From positions 1 through 32,372 of the forward strand of contig NZ_ALOU01000086.1 in assembly GCF_000292345.1 (NCBI RefSeq): DNA of 32,372 nucleotides, in the 5' to 3' direction. Of the stretch, positions 1 through 6,778 are shown one piece after another. The notes under the pieces were generated by a model. That model did no database searches, was not told the DNA's origin, and saw only the letters and a program-made list of their open reading frames with translations. The stretch is from Cupriavidus sp. BIS7. GTDB taxonomy: Bacteria; Pseudomonadota; Gammaproteobacteria; Burkholderiales; Burkholderiaceae. The first letter of the stretch is position 1, and every line of letters begins with the position of its first letter. The position numbers and the translations under genes are program-made.

Positions 1-1139
1 CGTTCTACTTCATGGAGATGAATACGCGCCTGCAGGTGGAGCACGCGGTGACCGAAGCGGTCATCGGCGAAGACCTCGTGGCGTGGCAATTGCGCGTGGC
101 GCTGGGAGAGGCACTGCCGCTGACGCAGCACGATATCGACACCCGGCGCGCCAATGGCGGCCACGCGATTGAAGTGCGGTTGTGCGCGGAGGACCCGCTG
201 CAGGGCTTTCTGCCACAGAGCGGCACCGTCGCGCGCTGGCAGGCGCCCGAAGACATCCGAGTCGACCATGCGCTGGCCGATGGCGTGACCGTATCGCCGT
301 ACTACGACTCGATGCTGGCCAAGCTGGTGGCCCACGGCACGGACCGCGAAGACGCGCGCCGGCGCCTGATGCGCGCGCTCGATACCTGCCTGCTGCTCGG
401 CGTGAAGAGCAACCGCCGGTTCCTCGGCCAATGCATCGCGCATCCCGCATTCGCAGCAGGGCAGGCCACCACGGCATTTATCGAAGCCCATATGGGAGCT
501 TCGCTGCACGCCTCGTCAAAGCCGAGTGCCATGGCGCGTCTGGTGGGTGCTGCGCTGCTGACATGGTTGCGCGGCCTTGCCGGTGCGGCCAGGTATCCGG
601 CGGAACTGCATGGCTGGTCCAGCAGTGGCGCGTATCCGCACTGGTGCCGGCTGGTGCTCGACGGCGAAGCTGCGGCGCTGCAGGTGCACACGATCGGCGA
701 GCGGCAATGGGCGCTGAGCGATGAGGGCCAGACCACGGTCGCCAGCATCGTTGGCCGCACCGACGCTGACGGCAGCCTGTCCCTGATGTTTGGCGGCCGG
801 CCTTGCCAGATCCGCTACGCAGTCACGCAGGATGGCTGCCACTTCGTCCTCGACGGCGCCGAGCACATGGTGCGCGACGTCACTTACGCGCGGGCTGACC
901 GCAACGGCGGGCAGGATGGCAACGGACGCATCAGCGCGCCGATGAACGGCCGGGTGGTCGCGTTGCACGTCGCACATGGCGACGCGGTGGTTGCCGGCCA
1001 GGTCTTGCTGGTGGTGGAGGCCATGAAGATGGAACACAGCATTGCCGCGCCGCTGGCGGGCGAGGTAAGGGGGCTGTTTACCGAAGTGGGCGCGCAGGTG
1101 GCGCCGGGCGGATTGCTGATCGAGATCGAAGCGGCCTGA
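1..1139 (+). CDS. Biotin-dependent acyl-CoA carboxylase alpha subunit (methylcrotonyl-/geranyl-CoA carboxylase type), 5'-truncated by window
   Basis: The gene is open at the left edge; the reading frame runs from base 3 to the TGA at 1137-1139, so only the C-terminal part (about 378 residues) is seen. The first residues carry the ATP-grasp signature EMNTRLQVEH of biotin carboxylase. The biotin carboxylase C-terminal domain follows (CAEDP, FLPQSGT, SPYYDSMLAK), then a linker, then a biotinyl domain with the attachment site EAMKM; the biotinylated Lys lies 36 residues before the end. Such subunits carboxylate biotin with ATP and bicarbonate and work with a separate carboxyltransferase beta subunit, which should lie upstream. 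The acyl-CoA ligase 78 bp downstream suggests a leucine/isovalerate, terpenoid or other branched acyl-CoA pathway. The exact acyl-CoA cannot be decided from this part; acetyl- or propionyl-CoA carboxylase alpha remains possible. Confidence 0.9.
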   Translation, partial: FYFMEMNTRLQVEHAVTEAVIGEDLVAWQLRVALGEALPLTQHDIDTRRANGGHAIEVRLCAEDPLQGFLPQSGTVARWQAPEDIRVDHALADGVTVSPYYDSMLAKLVAHGTDREDARRRLMRALDTCLLLGVKSNRRFLGQCIAHPAFAAGQATTAFIEAHMGASLHASSKPSAMARLVGAALLTWLRGLAGAARYPAELHGWSSSGAYPHWCRLVLDGEAAALQVHTIGERQWALSDEGQTTVASIVGRTDADGSLSLMFGGRPCQIRYAVTQDGCHFVLDGAEHMVRDVTYARADRNGGQDGNGRISAPMNGRVVALHVAHGDAVVAGQVLLVVEAMKMEHSIAAPLAGEVRGLFTEVGAQVAPGGLLIEIEAA

Positions 1140-1141
1140 CG

Positions 1142-1167
1142 AAGTGGCCAGACCAAGTGGCCAGACC
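1142..1167. repeat. 13-bp perfect tandem duplication just after the carboxylase stop codon
   Basis: The unit AAGTGGCCAGACC occurs twice head to tail at 1142-1154 and 1155-1167, followed by the start of a third partial unit (AAG). It lies three bases after the stop codon of the carboxylase gene, in the 78-bp gap before the acyl-CoA ligase. It is probably a replication-slippage duplication; no function is apparent. Confidence 0.85.
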
Positions 1168-1217
1168 AAGCGGGCGGAGTCGCTGCACATACAACGCGGT
1201 ACAACCGGGAGAATCCC

Positions 1218-2804
1218 ATGTCGGAAGCCATGCCAGATGTCAGACTAGAGGCCAACCTGCTGAACCGCAATACGCTAGGCGACACGCTGCGCCGGAGCGC
1301 GCGCAGCTTCGGTGACGAAATCGCGCTGGTGGACGGCGGGCAGCGCATGAGCTACGCCTCGCTGGAAGCCGACAGCAACCGCTTCGCCCATCATCTGCTG
1401 GCCAGCGGCCTGAAGCCCGGTGACAAGGTGGCGATGGTCTGCGTCAATTCCATCGCGTTCCTCGTGGCCGCATACGGCATCCTGAAGGCGGGCATGGTCT
1501 GGGTGCCGGTCAACGCGATGCTGGCGCCCGAGGATGTGCGCTATATCGTCGAGCACGCCGAAGCCAGGCTGGTAGTGATGGACGGCCATCTCCACGGCAA
1601 TCTGCAGCCGGCGCTGGAAAGCCTGGGCCTGCCTGTGCGGCTGGCAATGACGGCCGCGCCGGTGCCCGAGGTCGCCACGCTGGCCGAAGCGCTGTCTGGC
1701 ATGCCCGATACCACTCCCGAGGTGCTGATCGAAGACGGCGACCTGGCGCTGATCATGTACACCAGCGGCACCACCGGGCGGCCAAAGGGCGCGATGCACT
1801 CGCACCGCTCCGTGCTGTCCGCCGTCGCTTCCAACATTGCGACACTTGCCATCGGCCCGGCGGACGTATTTTCCTGCCTGCTGCCGTTGTTCCACTGCGC
1901 GCAATTCGCCACCGCGGCGGCCTCGCTGATGGCCGGTGCGCGGCTGGTTATCCAGCGCGGTTTCGATCCGGTTGCATTGCTTGATACGCTGCACAACGAG
2001 CGCATTACGCTGATGTTCGGCCTGCCGCTGATGTATGCGGCGCTGCTGCAGCACCCGTTGCGCGCACAGCGCGATCTTTCGCCTCTGCGGCTGTGTCTGT
2101 ACGCAATGGCACCAATGCCCGCGCCGCTGATCAAGCGGCTGATCGCGGAGATCTGCCCGAACTTCGCGCTTGGGTCAGGGCAGACCGAGATCTTCCCGAT
2201 GACGCAGTATTTCGCGCCGGACCAGCAACTGCTACGCAGTGGCAACTGCTGGGGGCGACCCTGCATGGTCAACGAGACCGCAATCATGGACGACGAGGGC
2301 CGCTTGCTGGGCCCCGGCGAAATCGGCGAGATCGTGCACCGTGGCCCGAACGTCATGCTGGGGTACTACAAGGACCCGGTGGCCACGGCGCAGGCACGGC
2401 GCTTTGGCTGGCACCACACGGGCGACCTGGGCATGTGGGACGAGGCCGGTCAGTTGCAGTTCAAGGACCGCAAGAAGGACATGATCAAGACCGGCGGCGA
2501 AAACGTGCCATCGGTGAAGGTGGAGGAGGTGTTGCTGCGCCACCCGGCGGTGGCAAATGCCGCCGTGGTTGGCCTGCCGCATCTGCGCTGGGTGGAGGCC
2601 GTGGCGGCCTTTGTGTGCCTCAAGCCGGATGCCGTGTGCGATCTGGCCACGCTGCAGGCGCATTGCCGCGAGCATCTGGCAGGCTTTGAAGCGCCCAAGC
2701 ACATCGCCATCCTGGACCAGTTGCCGATGACGGCAACCGGCAAGATCCAGAAGCACATCTTGCGTACTGCGAACCAGTCGCTGTTCGACGGCGCGGACCG
2801 CTAG
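1218..2804 (+). CDS. AMP-dependent acyl-CoA synthetase/ligase
   Basis: A 528-residue member of the ANL adenylating superfamily, which activates a carboxylic acid to acyl-AMP and then to acyl-CoA. Visible motifs in order are the phosphate-binding loop YTSGTTGRPKG (about 181-191), the GSGQTE adenine-binding motif (319-324), HTGDLGMWDE (400-409), the hinge region KDRKKDMIKTGGENV (416-430) and the C-terminal catalytic Lys in MTATGKIQK. Length is normal for the family. The ATG at 1218 follows a GGGAGA ribosome-binding site. It is probably co-transcribed with the carboxylase subunit 78 bp upstream, supplying or recycling a CoA thioester for that pathway. The substrate cannot be read from sequence; medium or branched-chain fatty acids are the likeliest choice from context. 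Confidence 0.9.
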   Translation: MSEAMPDVRLEANLLNRNTLGDTLRRSARSFGDEIALVDGGQRMSYASLEADSNRFAHHLLASGLKPGDKVAMVCVNSIAFLVAAYGILKAGMVWVPVNAMLAPEDVRYIVEHAEARLVVMDGHLHGNLQPALESLGLPVRLAMTAAPVPEVATLAEALSGMPDTTPEVLIEDGDLALIMYTSGTTGRPKGAMHSHRSVLSAVASNIATLAIGPADVFSCLLPLFHCAQFATAAASLMAGARLVIQRGFDPVALLDTLHNERITLMFGLPLMYAALLQHPLRAQRDLSPLRLCLYAMAPMPAPLIKRLIAEICPNFALGSGQTEIFPMTQYFAPDQQLLRSGNCWGRPCMVNETAIMDDEGRLLGPGEIGEIVHRGPNVMLGYYKDPVATAQARRFGWHHTGDLGMWDEAGQLQFKDRKKDMIKTGGENVPSVKVEEVLLRHPAVANAAVVGLPHLRWVEAVAAFVCLKPDAVCDLATLQAHCREHLAGFEAPKHIAILDQLPMTATGKIQKHILRTANQSLFDGADR

Positions 2805-2816
2805 GGTTCGGTCCGC
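2793..2816 (+). terminator. Hairpin overlapping the acyl-CoA ligase stop codon
   Basis: GCGGACCG (2793-2800) and CGGTCCGC (2809-2816) form an 8-bp perfect stem around an 8-base loop that contains the TAG stop codon. It lies between two convergent genes. There is no T tract, so intrinsic termination is only possible, not shown. Confidence 0.35.
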
Positions 2817-2851
2817 CAACCTTCGCGCCGCCCCGCGCTGGCCGCTATCCG

Positions 2852-3538
2852 CTACTTTTCGTGGGTGGCCGCCGGGGTGCGCAGCATAAAGAGCACGGCC
2901 TGATCGGCCAGTTCGTCGATGCTCAGTCCGGCGCCGGTCTGGTACCACTGCGCTGACCAGTTCAGCGCGCCGAACATCATCAGGCGGTCCACGGCGGTGG
3001 GCTGCAACCATTCGCCGGAGCGCTGCAGGCGCTCGATTACGCGCGTCCACAGGCCTTCGTAACGATCCTTCAGGGCGATCACGCGCTCCTGCGCCGCGTG
3101 ATCGAGCGATCGCCACTCGTACAGCATCACCGGAATAAAGTCCTGGTTAGGCGCCAGCAGCGTGTAGAGGTGCGCACGCACCAGTTGCCGGAACGCTTCA
3201 CGCGGCGGCAGGCCGTCGATATCCACGGCTTCCAGGTCGGCCAGCCCGACGGACAGGCCGTGCTCCACTACCGCCAGCAGGATGTCCTGCTTGGTCTTGA
3301 AGTGATAGAACCAGCTGCCCGCGTGCACGCCCGCGGCCGCGGCGATATCGCGCACGGTGGTATTGCCATAGCCCTTCTCGCGGAAGAGCCGTGCGGACTG
3401 TTCGATCAGGGTACGGCGCAGCCCTTCGTTGGCGTCCTGGGCCGGTCGGCCGCGCTTCCTCGGGGGCGTGCCGGCAGGCGCATGCTCGGCGGATGCCGGG
3501 TCGACGCTGACTGGATTTGCCCCTGCACCTTCTGACAT
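2852..3538 (-). CDS. TetR-family transcriptional regulator
   Basis: A 228-residue regulator. An N-terminal Pro/Ala-rich lead with a basic patch (RKRGRPAQD, 27-35) precedes a TetR helix-turn-helix at about 40-87. That region contains LFREKGYGNTTVRDIAAAAG, then GSWFYHFKTKQDIL, the hallmark recognition helix and following Tyr-His-Phe. The C-terminal domain is the ligand and dimer domain, resembling regulators of acyl-CoA metabolism. The start at 3538 (ATG) follows AAGGGTGA. It is convergent with the acyl-CoA ligase, 47 bp apart, so control of the carboxylase/ligase operon is a reasonable inference. No clear palindromic operator is visible in the 105 bp upstream of the gene. Confidence 0.88.
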   Translation of the reverse strand: MSEGAGANPVSVDPASAEHAPAGTPPRKRGRPAQDANEGLRRTLIEQSARLFREKGYGNTTVRDIAAAAGVHAGSWFYHFKTKQDILLAVVEHGLSVGLADLEAVDIDGLPPREAFRQLVRAHLYTLLAPNQDFIPVMLYEWRSLDHAAQERVIALKDRYEGLWTRVIERLQRSGEWLQPTAVDRLMMFGALNWSAQWYQTGAGLSIDELADQAVLFMLRTPAATHEK

Positions 3539-3602
3539 CGGGTCACCCTTGAGTTGGTCACTTCGGCGTCAGGATACCGTCATTCAGCGTGGCATTGTCG
3601 GA

Positions 3603-3627
3603 AAACTCGCGGCTTCCCGCGCCGCGA
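3603..3627 (-). terminator. Intrinsic terminator-like hairpin after the hemerythrin gene
   Basis: Read leftwards, TCGCGG and CCGCGA (3622-3627 and 3607-3612) form a 6-bp stem followed by GTTTTCC. It lies 17 bases past the hemerythrin stop codon and upstream of the TetR gene, the right place to end the hemerythrin transcript. Confidence 0.5.
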
Positions 3628-3643
3628 AACCGGGGACGTCTTG

Positions 3644-4207
3644 CTAGCTCTGGCCGGCCAGGCTCGCCTCACTTTCGATCTGCTTGCGCAGCATCGCAAA
3701 GCGCTGTTCGACGTGCTCCCCGAACAGCGGGTCGTCGCTCGCCGGAACGGCGGCGTCAACCTCGGCCCAATCCTCGGGCGTCAATAGCTGCGCAGCGCGG
3801 GGCATGACGTGCCGTTCTTCGGTCGAGAGATGATTGCGATAGTAGACAAGGTACATCGCTCCGGCGGCCTCAAGCGCCGAACGCGAACTGACCACATCTC
3901 CCTGAGCCTCTTCGAGCCGGTTCGACAGCGCCTCGCCCACAGTGGCAATCACGCGGTGTTCCTGCTGCAGCCGGTTCACGACGATTTCCATGCCGGGATC
4001 GCGCTCTACGAGCTTCGCGTACGCAACATCCTCACGGGGATGATGGACGCGATCGCCGAAACTTCGCATGTAATAGATGATAAGGCTCATCAGGCCGTAG
4101 TTTGGCCGCTCGCCCCGGTCAAAGAGGATTACCTGTTCTTCCAGAAGGTCCAGCAGGCGAGCGAAATGAATATGATCTTCGTGCCATACCGAAAGGGGGG
4201 TGGTCAC
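3644..4207 (-). CDS. Hemerythrin-domain di-iron protein
   Basis: A 187-residue cytosolic protein with one hemerythrin HHE four-helix bundle. Likely iron ligands are His9 and His12 (WHEDHIHF), His55/His56 with Glu59 (VHHPRED), His84 (QQEH), and His126 with Glu130 (NHLSTEE). Bacterial hemerythrins of this type bind O2 or NO or act in Fe-S repair (YtfE-like), but this one lacks the ScdA N-terminal domain and I cannot tell which role applies. The start is a GTG at 4207 preceded by AGGAG six bases away. The ODP-type di-iron protein gene lies upstream on the same strand, separated by 182 bp that carry an FNR-like box and a plausible -10, so this gene probably has its own redox-responsive promoter. 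Confidence 0.88.
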   Translation of the reverse strand: MTTPLSVWHEDHIHFARLLDLLEEQVILFDRGERPNYGLMSLIIYYMRSFGDRVHHPREDVAYAKLVERDPGMEIVVNRLQQEHRVIATVGEALSNRLEEAQGDVVSSRSALEAAGAMYLVYYRNHLSTEERHVMPRAAQLLTPEDWAEVDAAVPASDDPLFGEHVEQRFAMLRKQIESEASLAGQS

Positions 4208-4273
4208 GGCGTGCTCCTTGGATGGGTTAGGCCCGGATGCCCCGCGCGGCCAACCCGGATCGCCTTACTTGAT

Positions 4274-4314
4274 ACAGTATTCGCCGGTCCGGAAGCCGGC
4301 GTGACATAGATCAA
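4274..4314 (-). promoter_or_regulatory. Putative FNR/Anr/Dnr-type class II promoter for the hemerythrin gene
   Basis: On the minus strand TTGATCTATGTCAC (4314-4301) matches the FNR/Dnr consensus TTGAT-N4-ATCAA at 8 of 10 defined bases. A -10-like TACTGT (4279-4274) lies downstream, placing the box centre about 41 bases from the inferred transcription start, the standard class II activator position. The start codon follows about 60 bases later. The half-site and spacing are read directly; activity and the identity of the regulator are inferred. Confidence 0.6.
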
Positions 4315-4389
4315 CAGATCGAAAATGATGCGGGTGAGCGCTGATGCCAGCCGGCCAATCGGTGCCGCTGGCGTCCTCCTGCGCAGCAT

Positions 4390-5121
4390 CTAGTCGCGCT
4401 CGACGCTGTCCGCAAGCGCACGCAACAAGGCCGCACCGTCGCCGCGCCAGGCGCTGCCATGCATGCAGGCGAGAGTCGTCGGTTGCAGTGCAGCCAGGCG
4501 TTCCAGCATGGCCCGGGCGTTCCTGCTGTGGGAGAAGTAGTCCATCTTCCGGCGGAAGGCCTCGCTCGGTCCGAGGATGTCAGCCTCGGTAAGCGGCGGG
4601 TGATGGGACCCGCCCTGGGTAAACAAGTCGCCACAGAGCAGCGTTGCCGATGTGGTCTCCATGAGAAATCCACATTCCCAGGCGTGCGGCAGGTGCGGTG
4701 CATCAAGCCAGCGCACACTGTGACGACCGAGCGAGATCGCCTCGCCGTCATCCAGGGCGCGTGGCGGCCGATTTGCGTAATCGCCAACCGAAACCATGGC
4801 GGCGATCTGGCCACACAGCGGCTCCGCACGCGGAGCGGCAGCGAGGAACTCGTTCAGTGCGCCGCATTCGTCGGCTTCGAAATGCGAGAAGCCGATATAG
4901 CGCAAGCGATCGATCGGCATGATCCGCCCGACCGCCTCCCCAACGACGGGAAACAGCGCGCGCAGGCCGGTATGAAACAGCAGCGGCTCGTCGTCGTCGA
5001 TCAGGTACTGGTTGAACGAGAATCCGCCCCCGCCAGGGATCTCGACCGGGGTGGCAATGCGATAGATGCGGTCAGCAATCTCATCGATCGTTGTACCGTT
5101 CGAAAGGGACAGGGTCGCCAT
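4390..5121 (-). CDS. Stand-alone ODP-type (flavodiiron-like) metallo-beta-lactamase-fold di-iron protein
   Basis: A 243-residue metallo-beta-lactamase-fold protein with the ligand pattern of the oxygen/NO-binding core of flavodiiron proteins rather than the HxHxDH of hydrolases. The ligands are SHFEADE (His80, Glu82, Asp84), PHLPHAWE (His143 or His146), CGDLF (Asp165) and CMHGS (His221). The spacing is close to that of flavodiiron NO/O2 reductases, but there is no flavodoxin domain. It may therefore bind or sense O2 or NO, or receive electrons from a separate partner. The ATG at 5121 (MATLSL) is chosen because AAAGGAG lies six bases upstream; an in-frame ATG at 5142 would put that site inside the gene. 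It lies upstream of the hemerythrin gene and divergent from the exported repeat protein. Confidence 0.85.
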   Translation of the reverse strand: MATLSLSNGTTIDEIADRIYRIATPVEIPGGGGFSFNQYLIDDDEPLLFHTGLRALFPVVGEAVGRIMPIDRLRYIGFSHFEADECGALNEFLAAAPRAEPLCGQIAAMVSVGDYANRPPRALDDGEAISLGRHSVRWLDAPHLPHAWECGFLMETTSATLLCGDLFTQGGSHHPPLTEADILGPSEAFRRKMDYFSHSRNARAMLERLAALQPTTLACMHGSAWRGDGAALLRALADSVERD

Positions 5122-5242
5122 GGTGGACTCCTTTCTTGGCAAACTGACATGGAAGACGGGTGCCCGGGCGAACTTGTACTCTTGGGCAGATCATGTAATA
5201 CATAGAGTATTCCGCCCGTCGGCTCACGCAAAGGGGAGCAGC
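5122..5242. promoter_or_regulatory. Divergent promoter region with an 11-bp palindrome
   Basis: This 121-bp gap separates the leftward ODP-type gene from the rightward exported-protein gene. It holds the palindrome ATGTAATACAT (5193-5203) in the only AT-rich patch. A weak TTGTAC/TAATAC pair with 16-bp spacing (5174-5201) could serve the rightward gene. No full FNR box is present here. Confidence 0.4.
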
Positions 5243-5830
5243 ATGCATTTCCGGAAGCTATGGGTGGCCGCCGCGCTGGCCGGGGTGGCCGGCGTGGCGC
5301 TGGCCCAGCCTGAAACCAGTTCTCATGTTGCTTCCGGCGTAGGGGCCGTGATGGCGACCAAGACAACCAGGGCCACCGCCACCGTGGTCGGCATCGACGC
5401 TGCCACGCGTACGGTCTCGCTAAAGAACAGGCAGGGCAAGGTCACGGACTTGCACGTGGGCGACGACGTGCGCAATTTCGACCAGCTCCACAAGGGCGAC
5501 GTGGTCTCCGTCGAGTACACGGAAGCCCTGTCGGTCAGCATGGTGCGCCAGAGCGGCATACGTTCGTCCATCGAGCGGGAAACCGCCGAACGGGCGCAGC
5601 CCGGTGACAAGCCGGGCGGCACCATCGGCCGCGAGGTGACCGTGACCGCCGATGTCGTGAAAGTCGATGCCAAATCGGGCACGGTGACGCTCAAGGGGCC
5701 CAAGGGCAAGCAGGTTGACGTGCACGTCAACGATCCGCAGCAATTGAAGGCAATCCGTCGCGGCGACCAGGTTCAGGCCGTTTATACGGAGGCGCTAGCG
5801 ATTTCCGTGACGCCGAAGACAGGACATTAG
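5243..5830 (+). CDS. Exported protein with two tandem beta-rich repeats, function unknown
   Basis: A 195-residue protein with a clear Sec signal peptide (hydrophobic stretch about 7-20, cleavage after ALA-21). The mature part is two copies of one module. Module 1 is about 43-101 (TATVVGIDAATRTVSL... KGDVVSVEYTEALSVSM) and module 2 about 132-190 (VTADVVKVDAKSGTVTL... RGDQVQAVYTEALAISV). Both share the D-x(3-4)-TV-L, HV-D and YTEAL-S motifs and look like small beta-barrel (OB-like) units; the fold is inferred. The ATG at 5243 follows AAGGGGAGC; a longer frame from 5066 lacks a ribosome site and would hide the signal peptide. The ClpP/LprI-like gene begins 14 bp later, probably in the same operon. 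I recognise no family name. Confidence 0.8.
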   Translation: MHFRKLWVAAALAGVAGVALAQPETSSHVASGVGAVMATKTTRATATVVGIDAATRTVSLKNRQGKVTDLHVGDDVRNFDQLHKGDVVSVEYTEALSVSMVRQSGIRSSIERETAERAQPGDKPGGTIGREVTVTADVVKVDAKSGTVTLKGPKGKQVDVHVNDPQQLKAIRRGDQVQAVYTEALAISVTPKTGH

Positions 5831-5843
5831 GGCGTAGTCGCGT

Positions 5844-6764
5844 ATGCACGGCGCCGAGCAAGCCAGGGACGTGGCCGCGAAAAACCTGACCCAGCCATCG
5901 CGCTTCTGGCTCCATCTGGTCTGTCTCACCACGCTTGTGTTTCCCTGCGTAGCGTCGGCGATGGACTTCAGGATCTACTACCAGCCGCAACTCAAGATCA
6001 AGATGATCATCGCGGAGGGGAAGATTCAGAGCGGTGATGTGCGGAAGTTCATTTCGATTGCCAAGCGGGCAGATCGTGATGGCGAAGGGCTCGTTACCGT
6101 CATTCTGAATAGCCCGGGTGGGAATGTCGAAGCTGCCTTTCGCATCGTCGATGCCATGGACAAGATCCGCGTCTATACGGCAGTCCCGAGCGGCGCCAGT
6201 TGTGCATCCGCCTGCGCTTCCATCCTGTTCGCATCAGGGGAACGCCGCAGTGTTCTGGGTACCGGCAAGCTCGGCTTTCACAGTTGCTACAGACGCGAAG
6301 GCGGCACGTACGAGGCGGACTCTCTCTGCAACGAGATCATCGCGGCAAACGCGATGCAAAGGGGCGTGACTCACGCCGGCATCAATCGCTTCGTCGAGGA
6401 ATATGGCGCGCGAGACATGGCGTGGGTAGGGCGCGACATCGCTTGCAAGTCGCTGCAAGGGCTATGCAAGCCGGGGAATATGGAAACCACGGCTGATATG
6501 AGGGTTGCGCTGACCAATAGCCTCGAATGCAGCAAGCTCCCATCCCCGCAAGCGCAGCTTGTTTGCGGGGATGCCGAGCTAACTCGCGTCGACAGGCAAC
6601 TGGCTGGAATCTACGAGCAAAAGCTGAAGACATCAGCCAACAAGGAACGCCTGCGATCAAGCCAACGCACATGGCTTCGCACCCGCAACGAGTGCGGCGA
6701 CAAGGACTGCCTGCTGCGAAGCTACAACGCCCGCATCGATGAGCTGAAGCGGACGCCGTCGTAG
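5844..6764 (+). CDS. Periplasmic ClpP/crotonase-like protein fused to an LprI-like (DUF1311) domain
   Basis: A 306-residue protein. A hydrophobic segment at about 23-40 ending in VASA after a 22-residue lead looks like a signal peptide or membrane anchor. Residues about 52-205 resemble the COG3904 periplasmic ClpP-like group: ILNSPGGNVEAAF (88-99) matches the ClpP oxyanion-hole Gly-Gly region, GASCASAC (117-124) is the expected nucleophile Ser site, and GFHSC (144-148) the His. Residues about 226-304 match the LprI/DUF1311 lysozyme-inhibitor pattern, with Cys229, Cys241, Cys284 and Cys289, DAELTRVDRQL, SQRTWLRTRNEC and CL-x(3)-Y-x(2)-RI. The fusion suggests an envelope role, perhaps proteolytic quality control or defence against lysozyme. 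Protease activity is uncertain. It ends 14 bp from the convergent aspA stop codon. Confidence 0.78.
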   Translation: MHGAEQARDVAAKNLTQPSRFWLHLVCLTTLVFPCVASAMDFRIYYQPQLKIKMIIAEGKIQSGDVRKFISIAKRADRDGEGLVTVILNSPGGNVEAAFRIVDAMDKIRVYTAVPSGASCASACASILFASGERRSVLGTGKLGFHSCYRREGGTYEADSLCNEIIAANAMQRGVTHAGINRFVEEYGARDMAWVGRDIACKSLQGLCKPGNMETTADMRVALTNSLECSKLPSPQAQLVCGDAELTRVDRQLAGIYEQKLKTSANKERLRSSQRTWLRTRNECGDKDCLLRSYNARIDELKRTPS

Positions 6765-6778
6765 CAATTGCCCGGCCG

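Noticed and set aside
5193..5203. Palindrome ATGTAATACAT as an NsrR site
   Set aside because: NsrR sites are longer inverted repeats with different spacing; this 11-bp palindrome is too short to assign.
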